The position numbers were made by a program, and so were the translations under genes. This document shows positions 18,446 through 30,075 of a stretch of DNA of 64,000 bases, one piece after another. Position 1 is the first letter of the stretch; each line of letters begins with the position of its first letter. The stretch is from contig JAUMIR010000012.1 in assembly GCA_030847615.1 (NCBI GenBank), positions 2,907,501 to 2,971,500 on the forward strand, written 5' to 3'. Below the pieces are notes generated by a model. The model made no database searches. It had not been told where the DNA came from and was given only the letters and a program-made list of their open reading frames with translations. The DNA is from Gambelia wislizenii. Lineage: Eukaryota; Chordata; Lepidosauria; Squamata; Crotaphytidae.

Positions 18446-18662
18446 TCAGTATGCTGTAGTGGTTTGAGTGTTGGACTAGGACTCTGGGAGACCCGGGTTC
18501 AAATCCCCCCTCAGCCATGGAAACCCACTGAGTGACCTTGGTCAAGTCACACACTCTCAGCCTCAGAGGAAAGGAAAGGCAACCCCCTCGTCGAACAAAC
18601 CTTGCCAAGAAAACCCCATCACAGAATTGCTTTAGGTCAGAAATGACTTGAAAGCACAAAGC
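18446..18662 (+). mobile_element. MIR/CORE-like tRNA-derived SINE
   Basis: A well-preserved copy with A-box region TAGTGGTTTGAGTGTTGGAC and B box GGGTTCAAATCCC. The core reads ACCTTGGTCAAGTCACACAC and the tail ends GAAATGACTTGAAAGCAC. It lies directly after the previous copy in the same orientation. Confidence 0.8.
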
Positions 18663-19227
18663 AACTTGCAAAAGATACAGGGTGTGCACTGGGACACACA
18701 ACTGTTACTTTAAACATGCCCTGTCACATTTGACCACATTAAAGGTGGACTCCCAAGATGAGCGTATGCATAGAAAAGGCAGCCAAGGTAACGGGAACTC
18801 AAGGTGGTTCACCGTTTGGCCACAGGCCCCTGCACCATTCCCCTCACAGATGTTTACGCCAAAGAAGCACGCACCCCGGTGGGATCACACAGCAACCCTT
18901 TCCAAATTAAACAGACTTTCGCTGCCTTGCTTGCCAAAGTTCAAAATATTTTTTTTCATTAAAAAAAAAAACCTGCATCAGCAGTTGAGGGTGTATCCAA
19001 CAGCAAAACTGCACATTGCCATCCTTTTATATTTAGTCTTGTGGGTTTTCACTATAGACAGCAATTCTGCCGGTGAAGCTTTTCCTAGGCTTCAGCAGCT
19101 CCTATCTTGTAGCTTTTAAGCCCCAGTTCAAAGGCAGGCATTCTGCAGGTGAGATTTTTTCCTCGGCTTCAGTAGCGCCCATCTTGTTGCTTTTAACCAC
19201 AGGCCCATGGGCAGAAATTGTGCGGAT

Positions 19228-19605
19228 AATAATAATAATAAAATTTATTTATATCCCGCCCCTCTGCGAGCAATTGGGGCGGCTTACAGCAATAAAATAA
19301 TACACAGTATAAAACAGCTCAAAATCCCTTCCCCCCCTTAAAACATTATTAAATTAATACAAATTAAAATCAATATATAATACAGTTTATTAAAAACCCT
19401 TTCGAGCAAGCAGCATCAGTTTGGAGGTCCAGAAGCAACCTCCAGAGGGGGTTCCTGAGGCCGGGGTTAGCTATTCTGGAAAAGCCTGCCTGAAGAGAAC
19501 CGTCTTGACAGCCTTTTTAAAGCTAATGATGTCAATAGGCGGATCTCATCCGGCAGGCGGGGAGGATTATAAGGGAGAAGGCTCTTCCAAAAAGCTCCAA
19601 TAGCT
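19228..19605 (-). mobile_element. L2-like LINE 3' end
   Basis: The plus strand starts (AAT)n, then TTTATTTATATCCCGCCCCT and GCGGCTTACAGC. Read on the minus strand, 19605-19470 encodes an L2-type ORF terminus (DEIRLLTS-like, LALKRLSRRFSSGRLF-like), followed by the 3' UTR and microsatellite tail. It is the best-preserved of the four such copies on the minus strand. Confidence 0.65.
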
Positions 19606-20589
19606 CCAGCCTTGCAGGCTGGAATTCTGCAGGTGAATCTTTTCCTAGGATGGTGACGGAAGTGCCTGCCAACCCTTGACCTTCAAAAGGAAGAGGGGGA
19701 CCAACTAAAGCGGGCAGGGGCACACAGGAGGAATGGGCCACACTGTAGGGGATGATGGGAGTGGTAGTCCAAACTACCTCGAGGATGTCACGCTTAAGGG
19801 AAAGGATGCTCTAGAAAATATAAGCACGCCAAGACAAATGGGAATAACCAAGTTTGAGGAATCTCCAGAAACACAAGTACCAAAGCAGTTCATCTGAGAA
19901 GGCTCAGGACTTGATAAAAGGAATACAAAAGCAAAGAAGGGAAGGCAGGAGGTTGTAAATCAAGACAGATGGTAGGAGAAGGGATCCAGTCCTAAGAAGG
20001 AGAAGGAGGAACCCTGCAACTCTTCAGATCGCTTGACATCTCTACTGTTTTAAGTTCAAAATGCCAGCTCTGGCCCTGATCTGGCTTCTTGGAGTGGATT
20101 TTCTCCTGTACTCCACCTAACAAAAACACCAAAAAATAACTAGTGCAAGAGCACAGCCAATACTCAAATTGCAGGGAACCCCAGCAAAGACCAACACAGG
20201 AAACCAGCTACATGAGAACAACCACACAGCCACAGAGTTCCCGTCCTGCCTCCTTCTTCTGCATTTTAAGAGATGCTCAGCTAAAGTGGACCACATCTCT
20301 TCATGAACGCCCAAAATCAGTTCCCTAATCCTACATTTAAAAAGGAAACAGGGTGGAGAAGGAAAGGGTGTGTGTGTGCACTCTGTACATGATCAGAGGC
20401 AACACTACAAATTCTTCACACCTTCTGAGTCTCAGTACCAAAACGGGGATGTGTCCAGGTTTGTACAAAGTCCCAAACATGAACTCCTCAACATTTTTTT
20501 AACCTTAAAAAAGATACAGTTCTGAATCCTACATTAAGGAAGCAAACAAGATGAAGGGACGGGAGCACACTCTGTACATGATCAGAGGT

Positions 20590-20838
20590 AATATTATAAA
20601 TTCTTTACACTTTTAGGAGATTCCACCTAAACATTAGGAAAAATTTCCTGACAGTAAGAGCTGTCCGACAGTGGAATACGCTGCCTGGGAGTGTGGTAGA
20701 GTCTCCTTCTTTGGAGGGTTTTAAGCAGAGGCTGGATGGCTATCTGTTGGGAATGCTTTGATTGTGTATTCCTGCTTGGCAGAATGGGGTTGGACTAGAT
20801 GGCCCTTGTGGTCTCTTCCAACTCTAGGATTCTATGGT
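20590..20838 (+). mobile_element. CR1 LINE 3' end
   Basis: It translates to RFHLNIRKNFLTVRAVRQWN and then TLPGSVVESPSLEGFKQRLD, the conserved CR1 ORF2 terminus. The CR1 3' UTR follows: GGTTGGACTAGATGGCCCTT, then GTGGTCTCTTCCAACTCTAG and ATTCTATGG. Confidence 0.85.
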
Positions 20839-22089
20839 ACCAGTTTGCACAAAGTCCCAAACTTCCAACACTCAGAAGGCATCAGAAAAGGTGAGGAAAG
20901 GAGTATTTAAACAGAAGAAAGAACCTCATTGCTAGACAAATGTTATTGGGATACGCTAAAAATGCAGACACACAAAATGAAGTTCTCTCAATGCTTTGAA
21001 AGTCTGGCTTTCCAGGCTCTGGGTTGCAAAAAATATCATTACAAGAGCTTTATTACTTTCAGTCAAGGGGGTGGGGGGAGGCTACTGAAAGACATTAAAA
21101 AGTTTGGAGTGGGGAATACTTGCTCCAGATTCCACAGAAAATGGGATGGGGGAAGAGACATAGAGCATCAAAAGAGAGAAAGATCCAATTGCCAGTTTTT
21201 ATTGCAGCTCCATCCCCAAAAGAAAAGAGGCAGGAGGAAGGACTGGTGACAAAGAGACTCAAAGAGGGACTGGAAAAAGAGGGAGAAAAAGCCTTTTTGA
21301 GTCTGTATTTTTTTAAAGATGGGAGGAGGAAAAGATAGATGTTTTTAATCCTTTCTCCATCCCGGTCCTCAAGAGACAGGGAGGGAGGGGGCAACCAAAA
21401 AGCCTGGCCAAGACCACTCACACTCCACCCCAGTAAATATATATGTATGTGTATTAAGAATTGGAGATTATCCCATTCCAAAAACAGGAGGCAAAGGAGA
21501 GATTGGAAGAATTTAAATTTTTTAAAAAAATAAAAAGGCGTGATTTCTTCCACCAACTCCTCCCATCCAGGAGGAAGAAAGAAATAAAGAGACGCCCTAT
21601 TCTTTGCTGGGGGTAAGCGTGGGAAGGCGGACGTTGAAATAAAAACATGCTCACACACAACACATACATACACACCCTTGGAAGGTACCACTAGATCCTT
21701 GTTGGGTGCAACACCAAGAACTCACTGGGAAAGTTACTTCGACAGAGCGCTGGCTCTTTCCCCCTCCACCATTAAAAATGTCCCTCTCACTCTCTTCTTC
21801 TTCTCCTAGCAAAGTCCTACCCCGCAGGGTCTGTGCTTTGGGGGCAGATCTCAAAGGAAGAGGTTGCAGAGTAGAGGCCCTGTAGCTGCAAAGAGGGTGG
21901 AAAAAGAGAACGGGGTTCTGATGCAAGAGACATCCATGCTTTATGCTCTCCCATCTGCTAGAGAAAGGAATAAGACCTCCCATTTTCAGGAGATTTAAAT
22001 TGATTTTTTTTTTTTTGCTCCCCCCACAAATCACAGTGTTCCTTCCTTTAGGCTTCACAGGAGAAGTGCCTTTCAAAACCAGGGAAAGA

Positions 22090-22800
22090 CGCAAACCCAG
22101 CACCCTTTAAAAAGTTGGCTGCAATTCTGCCACTGCTCTCCAAAGGATGTGGCTCTGATTCCAACCCCCCCAAAAAGAGAGAGGGGATGGAAACCAAAGA
22201 TACAGTCTTCTCTCACCTCCCCAGCCACATCCAAGGGTAGCTGAGCTTTACAGATATGACCCCCCCCCCAAAAAAACCCAAACACACATCTCTCCTTTTT
22301 CTTATCCCTAGAATACATAAGGAGGAAATTAGGGGACCCATCTTTTCTAAAGGGGGCAAGTAGGAGGGAGAGAGAAACAAGGGGAACACCCCCTTTAAGC
22401 AGCTGGCTGAGCCTTTTAGCTCAATCCCACCCACCCCAATTCTGCTTTCTTTCTCTAAGAAAGGGAGAGTTTAGGGGTGAATCAAAAGGGACGACCCTCC
22501 CCTTTGAAAAGATAGCTGAGCTTTACAAATCTGACTCTGCCCACCCCCTAAAAGAAAGCCCTGGTTTATTTTCCCGTCTTCCAAGATTTTTTGAATTAAG
22601 GAGATGATTTTTTTTTCAAGGAGGGGACCTCGTTTTAAAGAAATGGGTGAGGCTTCCAGTTTTAATCTGCTCCCTCCCTGGGGTTTATTTCCTCCAAGTC
22701 TATAGAAAGGGAGGGAAATGAGGGGGAGCTCCCCCTATTTCGGAGGATGGCAGAGCCTTACAGAGCTGGTCTTGGCTCTCACCCCAAACATAGCCTATTC
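22090..22800. repeat. Degenerate tandem array beside LLGL1 exon 1
   Basis: A motif of the type GCTGAGCTTTACAAATCTGA followed by CTC.CCCACCC recurs near 22240, 22407, 22516, 22649 and 22752, spaced 103-167 bp apart. Purine-rich and pyrimidine-rich blocks alternate between the copies. The units are strongly diverged. Confidence 0.45.
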
Positions 22801-23087
22801 TCTCCCCCTCCCAACCCATTGTATGAGGGTAAGGAAGGAAAAGGGGGGAATCTTGGAAGACCCTCCCCCCCAAAACATAATTTAAAAGGGGCCTGACCCT
22901 TCCTCCTGTCTTTTTCCAAAAAGTGGAGGGGGGAGGAGAGGAGCCCCCTCCCAAACCCCATGGCAAGGCCCCGATCCAGCTCCACCCCATTGCTGCTGCA
23001 AGCAAAGATGGCCAAAGATGGGTGTTGCAATCCCAGGCCCCCCCACCACCACTTTGGGGAGGGGGCTCCACCAAGCCAGGGGCGCAC

Positions 23088-23168
23088 CTTGTTGAAGGCA
23101 AAGAGGTCCTGCTTGATCTTCTCCCGCTGAGGGTCGTGGCCCTGGCGGCGGAACCGAAACTTCATCAT
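23088..23168 (-). CDS. LLGL1: LLGL1 coding exon 1
   Basis: The exon encodes MMKFRFRRQGHDPQREKIKQ followed by DLFAFNK (27 codons, phase 0). It differs from the human LLGL1 N-terminus at only a few positions. The first of the two adjacent ATGs, at 23168, is used, as in human. The donor is AAG|GTGCGC. This basic N-terminal stretch precedes the first WD40 propeller. The rest of the gene continues at lower coordinates. The preceding GGGCAAG gives a moderate start context. Confidence 0.95.
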
Positions 23169-23640
23169 CTTGCCCAGCGGAGGAGGAGGAGGAGAAGGGA
23201 GAAAGAGAGGCGGAGGAGGCGACAAGGGGGCCCGGAGGGCGCTGCCTCCATGCGGCGCAGCCGGCGGTGCCCTCCGCATCCAAAGGCGGCCGGAGCGCAA
23301 AAGCGCCCAGCTTGCAAAAAAAGGAAAAAAGCAAAAAGCAAGCAAGCGCAAAGCAGGGAGGAAAAAATGCAAAGCGAGAGGCGCGCGCCAGCCAGGGAAA
23401 GGGAGAGACCCGGGGAAAAAGGCGGGATTCCCAGGGGCCGAGTGACACTCGCTCCAGCCAATCGGGGCTGAGGAGGGAGGAGCCAGCCAAGCCAGACAAT
23501 GGGCTGCTGCTGCAGCTGCTGCGGCTGGAAGGGTGGGGGAGAGAATGGAAGCGAGAGAAGCCTGGCCCCGCCTTCTTAACCTCCTCTGCGCCTGCGCCAA
23601 GCTCCCAAGGCCTGCTGGGAAATGGAGTTTTTTCTTATAT
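23169..23640 (-). promoter_or_regulatory. LLGL1: LLGL1 CpG-rich promoter and 5' UTR
   Basis: The region directly upstream of the start codon is CpG-rich. Motifs seen on the plus strand are a CCAAT box (CCAGCCAATCGGGG at about 23455), an NRF1-like palindrome (TGCGCCTGCGCC at about 23586) and, in reverse complement, ACTCCATTTCCCAGCAG (ZNF143-like, about 23611-23627). No TATA box is evident. The transcription start cannot be placed exactly. The GGAGGAGGAGGAG run at 23175-23190 lies in the presumed 5' UTR. Confidence 0.65.
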
Positions 23641-24240
23641 GGGGGATTAAACAGAAAAAAAGGGGTTCTCTTATTGGGGGAAAGAGGCCAACACGCCCAC
23701 CTGCTCCTTCTCAGCTGTTCATTGGTGGCTGGGCAGAAAGAGAGAGAAAAAGGGGCAACAGGTGTGGAAGTATGGATGGCACACACCTGGGAGGCTCACC
23801 TGCCCCCCTTTTAAAGGGGCAGGGGCTTCTTTTTTAACCTGCCCCCCATATCCGCGGATTCTCATGCCACAGTGTACACATACACCTGAGGCCATGGGTG
23901 GCTCCCATATTCTGTGTGTGTGTGTCTGGAGTGTGAGAAAATCCACACCGGGTTTTAGTCCGAACTTTGGTTTGGTTTGTTTTTTAGAAATATTCTAAAT
24001 AACGAAACATATGGAGACTGATATTGAACTTGGAAGGAGCTCTACAAGGTGTTGAAACTTTGCCCTCCCCCAAAAAAGGGTTCAATAACTGTTTTAGCTT
24101 GTTTAAAGTTCAGACCAAAACCCAGAGAGGGTTTATCACAGAAAGAGAAGTTATTAGCTGCCACTGGAACATCCATTGCCTTGTGTGTGTGTGTGTTTAA
24201 AAAAGTGTTTTTCCACACATTAAAACACCGATTGTTTAAA

Positions 24241-24296
24241 CAGAGGGGCAGGGTATAAATAAATTTTATTATTATTATTATTATTTATTATTATCC
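24241..24296 (+). repeat. LINE/SINE 3' tail with (TTA)n
   Basis: GGGGCAGGGTATAAATAAAT leads into a TTATTATTATTATTATT tract. This is the same tail found on L2-like copies elsewhere in the window. Confidence 0.5.
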
Positions 24297-24648
24297 CTGC
24301 AGTCGCAAAGACCTCAAAGGGGCTTTTGGCTAAATAGATCCTCCATCTTCAAAGGCAATCTATCTCCAAAAAAGTAGTGGTGGAACCTAGCAACAAGGGG
24401 AATAAATAAGTAAATATTTATTAGGGTCATAGACCAGTACAAATAAGGGGAGTACTGAATACTGTGTTAGTGTATCTGATTGTAATCCCTTGAAAATCGA
24501 TTGGCTTTAAAGGTACCACAAGATATCTCCTCCCCACTTTCCTTTCTTCTTATTATTATTTCTTCTTATTATTATTTCTTACCTGCATCTCCCTATGGAT
24601 AAAAGCAGAGAACAACAAATTAACATATAAACATATAACATACAAATT

Positions 24649-24651
<3 letters not shown>

Positions 24652-24680
<29 letters not shown>
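24652..24680. repeat. (AT)n microsatellite
   Basis: About 14 AT dinucleotides without interruption. Confidence 0.9.
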
Positions 24681-25249
24681 CTATTAAGTTTAAAAAACAC
24701 ACATCAGTTAAAACATATATGAATCTGAAAGAGCAGATAAGACCAAGACATTTTAAAATAATCCACACCCAGTTTAAAATCCGTAATTTAAAATCATCCA
24801 AATTGGCCTGGATGTTCCAGTGCTGGCTGATAACTCCTTCTCAATGGGTTGATGAACCCACTCTGGGTTTTGGTCTGAACTTTAAAAGAGCCTCGTTCCT
24901 TTTTTTAACATCTCTGTGTTGGCTAGTGAAGTGTTTCCAGGGAGATTGGGGCTATTTATGGTCCTTTAAAAATATGAGTACTGTATCGTTTTTATTACTA
25001 TCATCATTATTCTGATGAATCTCTCTGCCTAATAATTCTGTTGGCTTCAGCAAACATTTCCGTAATCCAATTAAAAAGCAGAGTTGTGCCTCAGCTTTTT
25101 ATGCATCTTATGAACCATGTACCAGCACTGTACTTTCATGAATAAAATCGAAAGAACAGGTTGACTGGGTCGGCACATTTTCATGTATTGTCTGCAGACT
25201 GACTAATCTGCACATAAGAGTAGTGTGGTAACCTCGCCTGGTGTAGTTT

Positions 25250-25600
25250 GTGGACAATGTCTTGGCCATATTTGCCATTGCACATTTTGGGGTGCTGTTA
25301 AAATGTCATCCCCCCCCCTTTGTCCTCAGCTTATTTCCATTGCTGCAAACTGAGCTCCAAGTGCAAAAAGTAGTTTGCTGTCCATTAACTCAGCAGAGGG
25401 GAGAAAAGAGAGGAAGGGGTGGAATCTTTTCCTTCCCAGTTGGCTCAGGAAAAAGCAAACTGCTGCAACCTCTCCCAGCTTTTGCATTTTTCTTCATTCA
25501 TAACATTTGCCATCTTGACAACACCCTGATGTCTCTTTGGCCACCCATTTCCTGGTTTTCATCTGAGAAACATTGGAGAGTATACTACATCATCATCATC
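25250..25600 (+). mobile_element. About 360-bp interspersed repeat (family also at 28.6, 32.2 and 34.0 kb)
   Basis: Shared blocks include CATTGCTGCAAACTGAGCTC, the AGTTTGCTGTCCATTAACTC block, GCAAACTGCTGCAACCTCTC and CATCTTGACAACACCCTGAT, then CCTGGTTTTCATCTG...ATTGGAG. It ends in TTGGAG-type sequence that mirrors the CCCTCCAAC start seen in the 34-kb copy. That suggests a non-autonomous DNA transposon. Confidence 0.55.
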
Positions 25601-26002
25601 ATGATTATCCATTCTTTCTTAGGCAGGCTGCACATTGAGAACAGGTTGTATTACTTCCAGATTCGGAGCGGAAACAGCCAGGGGAAGAAAAGAGACGCTG
25701 TTGCAAAGCTATTAGAGACACAGGCCTAACAAACAAGTTCAGGAGCAGGTCCGGACCCTGAAGGCTGTAACCTGACTTACGTTTACTCACAAGTTGCCTT
25801 CACAGCATCTTTTGACTTCACTGCACTCTTCAAAGGTTTACGATAACGCTTGCTGTATCGTGTTGTTTTGCATCCTTGTAATTTTAAAGGCCAAACAGTA
25901 ATAGACAAATATTTGGACAACCGTAAACAACATAGTAATTAATGGGAATTGTGCCTGTTGGACTACAACTCCCAGCATTATTTATTATTAGGGGGTTCTG
26001 GG

Positions 26003-26085
26003 ATGTGTAGTCCCATCCAAGGACTAACTAGGGCTGTCTCTGCTTAGCTTCCAAGATCAGACAGGATCTGGTGCTTTTTGGATAT
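26003..26085 (-). mobile_element. 5S-derived SINE fragment
   Basis: In reverse complement it carries the 5S-like head (CTGATCTTGGAAGCTAAGCA, then CTAGTTAGTCCTTGGATGGG). Confidence 0.7.
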
Positions 26086-26119
26086 GTAGGCCCGCCTCTT
26101 TTTTCCCCCTTTTTTTGTT

Positions 26120-26312
26120 GTCGTTGTTGAAGAGAAACGACAACGCAGAAAGAATCACAACCCGGAAACATCACCCAAGGAGACCTTCTGCTGTGCTTTC
26201 TGCAACCGGACTTGTTTATCTCAGATTGGCCTTTTTAGTCATCAGCGTGCTTGCAGAAGGCGCGGGATGAGTCCTTCCTGAATCTTCGTTTGCGAAGAAA
26301 AGCCAGAGAGAG
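26120..26312 (+). mobile_element. LINE ORF tail (zinc-finger-like end), copy B
   Basis: The frame reads ...ETSPKETFCCAFCNRTCLSQ then IGLFSHQRAC, a C-x2-C/H-x3-C motif at the end of a LINE ORF, and then stops. Unlike copy A at 17.55 kb it has a continuous upstream part (GAAGAGAAACGACAACGCAG), so it represents the sequence before DIRS insertion. Confidence 0.6.
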
Positions 26313-26530
26313 AGTTGTCGTTGTGTGCCTTCAAGCCATTACCAACTTATCACGGGGTTTTCCTGGCAATATTTATTCAGTGGAGGGGTTTGCCTTTGCC
26401 TTTCTCTGAGGCTGAGAGAGTGTGGCTCACCCAAGGTCACCCACTGGCGTTCCATGGCTGAGCAGGGATTCAAACCCTGGTCTTGAGTCAAAAATCCAGT
26501 GCTCAAACCACTACACCACACTGGTTCCCT
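26313..26530 (-). mobile_element. MIR/CORE-like tRNA SINE
   Basis: The reverse complement has the head GTGGTGTAGTGGTTTGAGCA, the B box GGTTTGAATCCC, the core and the tail (GGTAATGGCTTGAAGGCACA then CAACGACAACT). Confidence 0.8.
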
Positions 26531-27542
26531 TGCATACTTCATCCCAAAAGAAGGTGTTGGGGTTGCTATCTTCCAGATTTTAGAAACCAATTTCCTTCTC
26601 CTTGCACAAAACACCACGAACAAGTTTCTTTTATTGTACATTGAATCAGAATACACCAAGCTCGCCCGGGGGCAAAATAAAATATCTTTGCAAGGGCAGG
26701 TTGAGGGCTGGTTGCCCACTTTCTTGAATCTGGTTCTCTCATCCTTTCTTCCATTGCAGCCAGCCAATTGACAAATCCAAGACTCCAGTGGGAGGCTGGT
26801 ATCAGGATGTGGCAGCAACAGCCTCCACTTTGGCAGGGAGTCCATCGCAGGATCAGGTTCTTCATGTCTGGCGCGTCATTCCTCATTGCTGTGATGGTGA
26901 AGCTCCATCAGATAAGGACCAGCTTGGGAATCCAGAGAGGTGCTTCCAAGTCACAGCAATAGCTCTCGGATATTTTGCGAGTGGGTGGGACAGAGTTTAT
27001 TATACGTTTGCATATCACCAGACATGTGCCAGGAAAAAAACTCAAAACTCCACAACATTTGAGCCGAAGTTCCCTTTAAGCCATTTCCACCAGGCCTGGG
27101 ATGTTCCTGATTCTACACACATATCCCAGGGATAAAGAAATCCCATTGATTGCAAAGGGGGAAGGTATTTTTCCAAGCTTCCTATCTCTGGTGGCTTTAT
27201 TCTTTCTCAGCTGTGCCACCAGCAGGCCACCAGCCCAGTGAGGGAAGGAATTTTAATTACTTCGGAGTGGAAAACAAAGGATAATTGGGAACACTTGCAT
27301 CCAGAGCAGGAGAAGCAGCTGATGCTTAGCTTTTTGCAACAGGCCCAAATCAGCACCTGGTACAAATCGCCATGGCTCAAACCAGAGCATGCTCTTTCCC
27401 AAAACCCAAACAATGCTTTGTTAAATCCATCAGGTATATGAATTATTAGCAAACAGAACTTTTTCCTTCTTCAGCCATCCCAAATAGAAGTGAATTATAC
27501 CCAAGGTGGAAGTTTAGAAGACTTAATTGTCAACGTGGTGCA

Positions 27543-27769
27543 GGTATGGTCACACGACACTGTTATAGTGCTATTATTCCACTTTAATTGCAATGGCTGC
27601 CTCCTGTGGAATCCTGGGATTTGCAGTTTAGGGAGGAGGGTAATTTAGCATTCTCAGCCAGAGGGCTCTTAGGCCTCACTAAACTACAAACCCCAGAATG
27701 GCACAGGAGGCAACCATAGCAGTTAAAGTGGAATAATAGCACTATAACAGAGTAGTGTGATATGGTCCA
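27543..27769. mobile_element. Long palindromic MITE
   Basis: The left arm ACTGTTATAGTGCTATTATT then CCACTTTAA is answered by the right arm TTAAAGTGGAATAATAGCAC then TATAACAG. The inner GGAATCCTGGGATTTGCAGT pairs with ACTACAAACCCCAGAATGG. The same family occurs at 37.9, 42.3 and 54.0 kb. Confidence 0.75.
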
Positions 27770-27788
27770 GAGACTAACTGCTCGCTTC

Positions 27789-28235
27789 TGGGATCCAGAG
27801 CAAACTTGTTAGAAGTGCTGCTTGTTTGTTTTATTTTTAAATCACCTATATATTCATATACAAACACTAATACACATACATATGACACACACAGAGATGT
27901 ATAAACAGAGCAGTTGCATTTGGTAGTAGGGGAAATGACTTCTGAGTAAATGTGTTATACAGGAATAACTCTTAGGGCCTGGAAGTAACTCATTAAGTAA
28001 TTATTTTAATGCATCTAGGATCCAGAGCAAACTTGTTAGAAGTGCTGTTTATGTTATTTTTAAATACCTATATATTCATATACAAACACGAATACACATA
28101 CATATGACACACAGAGGGACGTATAAAGAAAGCAGTTGCATTGATAGTAGGGGAAATTACTTCTGAGTAAATGTGTTATACAGGAACAATTCTTAGGGCC
28201 TGGAAGTAACTCATTAAGTAATTATTTTAATGCAT
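27789..28235. repeat. Local tandem duplication of about 220 bp
   Basis: The segment beginning GATCCAGAGCAAACTTGTTA occurs at about 27791 and again at about 28019. Both copies run through ATATTCATATACAAACAC and AAATGTGTTATACAGGAA to AACTCATTAAGTAATTATTT followed by TAATGCAT. The copies differ by a few substitutions and small indels. Confidence 0.9.
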
Positions 28236-28237
28236 TC

Positions 28238-28239
<2 letters not shown>

Positions 28240-28274
<35 letters not shown>
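28240..28274. repeat. (CA)n microsatellite
   Basis: About 17 CA dinucleotides at the right edge of the 27.8-28.2 kb duplication. Confidence 0.9.
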
Positions 28275-28277
<3 letters not shown>

Positions 28278-28624
28278 TGGTACAGGATGGAAAATCAACA
28301 GCCAGTGAAACTCCAGCCAAGGGGTGGGATGGATATGATTTGCTAGTATTTTGCTCTGCCTCCCAAGATGTGCAGATCTTTGATTCAAAATGGACAGCTA
28401 ATGATTTTCTCCCCTTCAGCAATATAAAATAAAGGAAAGTCCCCATGCCTGGTGGCTGGTCTCCCCTTGTCAAAAATCTACTAAATTGTGGCCATCCAGG
28501 TTCAGCTCTTCTACATTTCCTCTGTTCCCTAATCCTGCAAAGGGAGTTAGCATTTTTTTAAAATCAAAATTTAGCTACTCGCAGCTGCTGCTGGAATCTG
28601 ATTGGACCAAGGCAGATTCCCCGG

Positions 28625-29010
28625 CCCAGAATCTTTCCATACCTTCCAATATTTCACAAATGATAACACGGACTCAAGTAGCCAAGCAACATCAGAGCGT
28701 GGCCGAGATGGCAAAAATTAAGAATGAAGAATACACAAGCTAGGAGAGGCCGCAGCAGTTTGCTTTGGCCTGTGCCTACAGGGAAGGCCACAATTCTGCC
28801 TCTCTTCTCTTCTGCTTCTAGATGAGTTAATTGAGTGTGAATTACTTTTGCATTTCAAACTGTTTGCAGCAATGGACGTGAGCTGAAAACACGGGCGGGG
28901 GGGAGTAGAAGAAGGACTGAGAAACCAGGGCATTTTAAAATCAACTGAAAAGTGGGATGGCAGAGGGTTAATTGGGAATGTCCGTGCAAAATCGAGACAG
29001 TTGGAGGGGA
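28625..29010 (-). mobile_element. About 360-bp interspersed repeat, second copy
   Basis: In reverse complement it shares the GTTTGAAATGCAAAAGTAAT, GGCCTTCCCTGTAGGCACAG and GCAAACTGCTGCGGCCTCTC blocks with the copies at 25.3, 32.2 and 34.0 kb. Confidence 0.5.
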
Positions 29011-29844
29011 TGTCTTTCCGAGTCCAGTCCAAAACAAGAGCTAGTTGTAATTAACCAAGCGACTTATGAGCCAGGGAAGAGAAATAACATGCCCCCCCCA
29101 CCCCAGGAGGAGGTGTCAGATGGGAAGCGATGATTCATATGGTTGGATTGATGGGGCAACCAGTTCAGCAACAACTTGTTTAGGCTTCAGTCTTGACTGA
29201 GCTCCCAAAGGGAGGGATATTTTTTAAAAAAACGAAAAGCTGTCATAAACAACAAAAGGACAAGGGAGGAATGTGATGGGCAGGCTCTAGCAAAAAATAA
29301 AATAAAATATTTAAAATGAGGCGTTAAAACCAGCCTCCTTTGCTTTGGCGGCCTGCAGATGTGTTGGATTACAACTTCCATAATCCCCCAACAGCCCTCA
29401 CCTCTCATGAGTTGTAGCCCAAAAGGGCAAGTTTTGCCAAGCTCTTCTGTGTCACTCAAGAAGTCATTCAGAGCTTCATCTAATGACATGCCTGTATCCG
29501 ACATTTCTAGGTGCCTTAAAGATGAAACCTGTTTTCAGACATCCTGAGCTGGGGGAGCAATTTTGTTCCATGTGCAGGGACCCTGCTTTTCATGGTGCGG
29601 CTGCTTAATGGGGTGCCGGAGGAGAGAGCTGGACTCTCCAAAAAAGTAACTCTCCTGGCTCAGTGGCATTTTGTACTCTTGGAAGGAAAAACAATGTGAA
29701 AGTAACCAACAAATTAGTGCAAGAGGATGTGCCTTCAAGACTCTGTTGGGAAAGGAAGCAGCCAGCAGGTATCTTTAACACTGTGTGCTGTGTGATTTTT
29801 ACATATTCACACAGAGACAGAGAACAAAGTCATGGCTTAATTAT

Positions 29845-30075
29845 TGTTGTTGTGTGCTTCCAAGACAGTTCCAGTTTACAGTGCCCCTAAGGCAAACCTA
29901 TCATAGGATTTTCTTGGCAAGATTTGTTCAGAGGGAATTTGCCATGGCCTTCCTCCGAGGCTGAGAGAGTGTGACTTGCCCAAGGTCACCCAGTGGATTT
30001 CCATGGCTGAGTGGAGATTCAAACCCTGGTTTCCTAGTCCAACACTCAAACCACTACAGTACACTGGCTTGTTAG
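29845..30075 (-). mobile_element. MIR/CORE-like tRNA SINE
   Basis: The reverse complement has CAGTGTACTGTAGTGGTTTG, the B-box region CAGGGTTTGAATCTCC, the core TGACCTTGGGCAAGTCACAC and a CACACAACAACAA tail. Confidence 0.8.

Larger units (their letters stand above)
1664..23087 (-). other. LLGL1: LLGL1 intron 1 (about 21.4 kb)
   Basis: The intron runs from the donor AAG|GTGCGC at 23087 to the acceptor before 1663. It is packed with interspersed repeats listed separately. Stretches where I see no gene or nameable repeat: 2346-2847 (A/T-rich), 4272-5300, 5380-5825, 7505-8138, 9711-10260, 10705-11209, 19610-20590 and 20840-22090 (purine-rich patches). At 5300-5380 a short piece (CCTCCACCCATATCTGCGGA and following) resembles a diverged Tigger end. 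The intron hosts a DIRS element in the same orientation as the gene. Confidence 0.85.

Noticed and set aside
18470..18520. A tRNA gene (A and B boxes)
   Set aside because: The boxes belong to tRNA-derived SINE heads. No complete cloverleaf with acceptor stem was evident.
22779..23786. A 335-codon minus-strand ORF over the LLGL1 start
   Set aside because: Only the 27 codons from 23168 to 23088 are protein-like. The flanks are CpG-island and intron sequence, and the exon has a proper donor at 23087.
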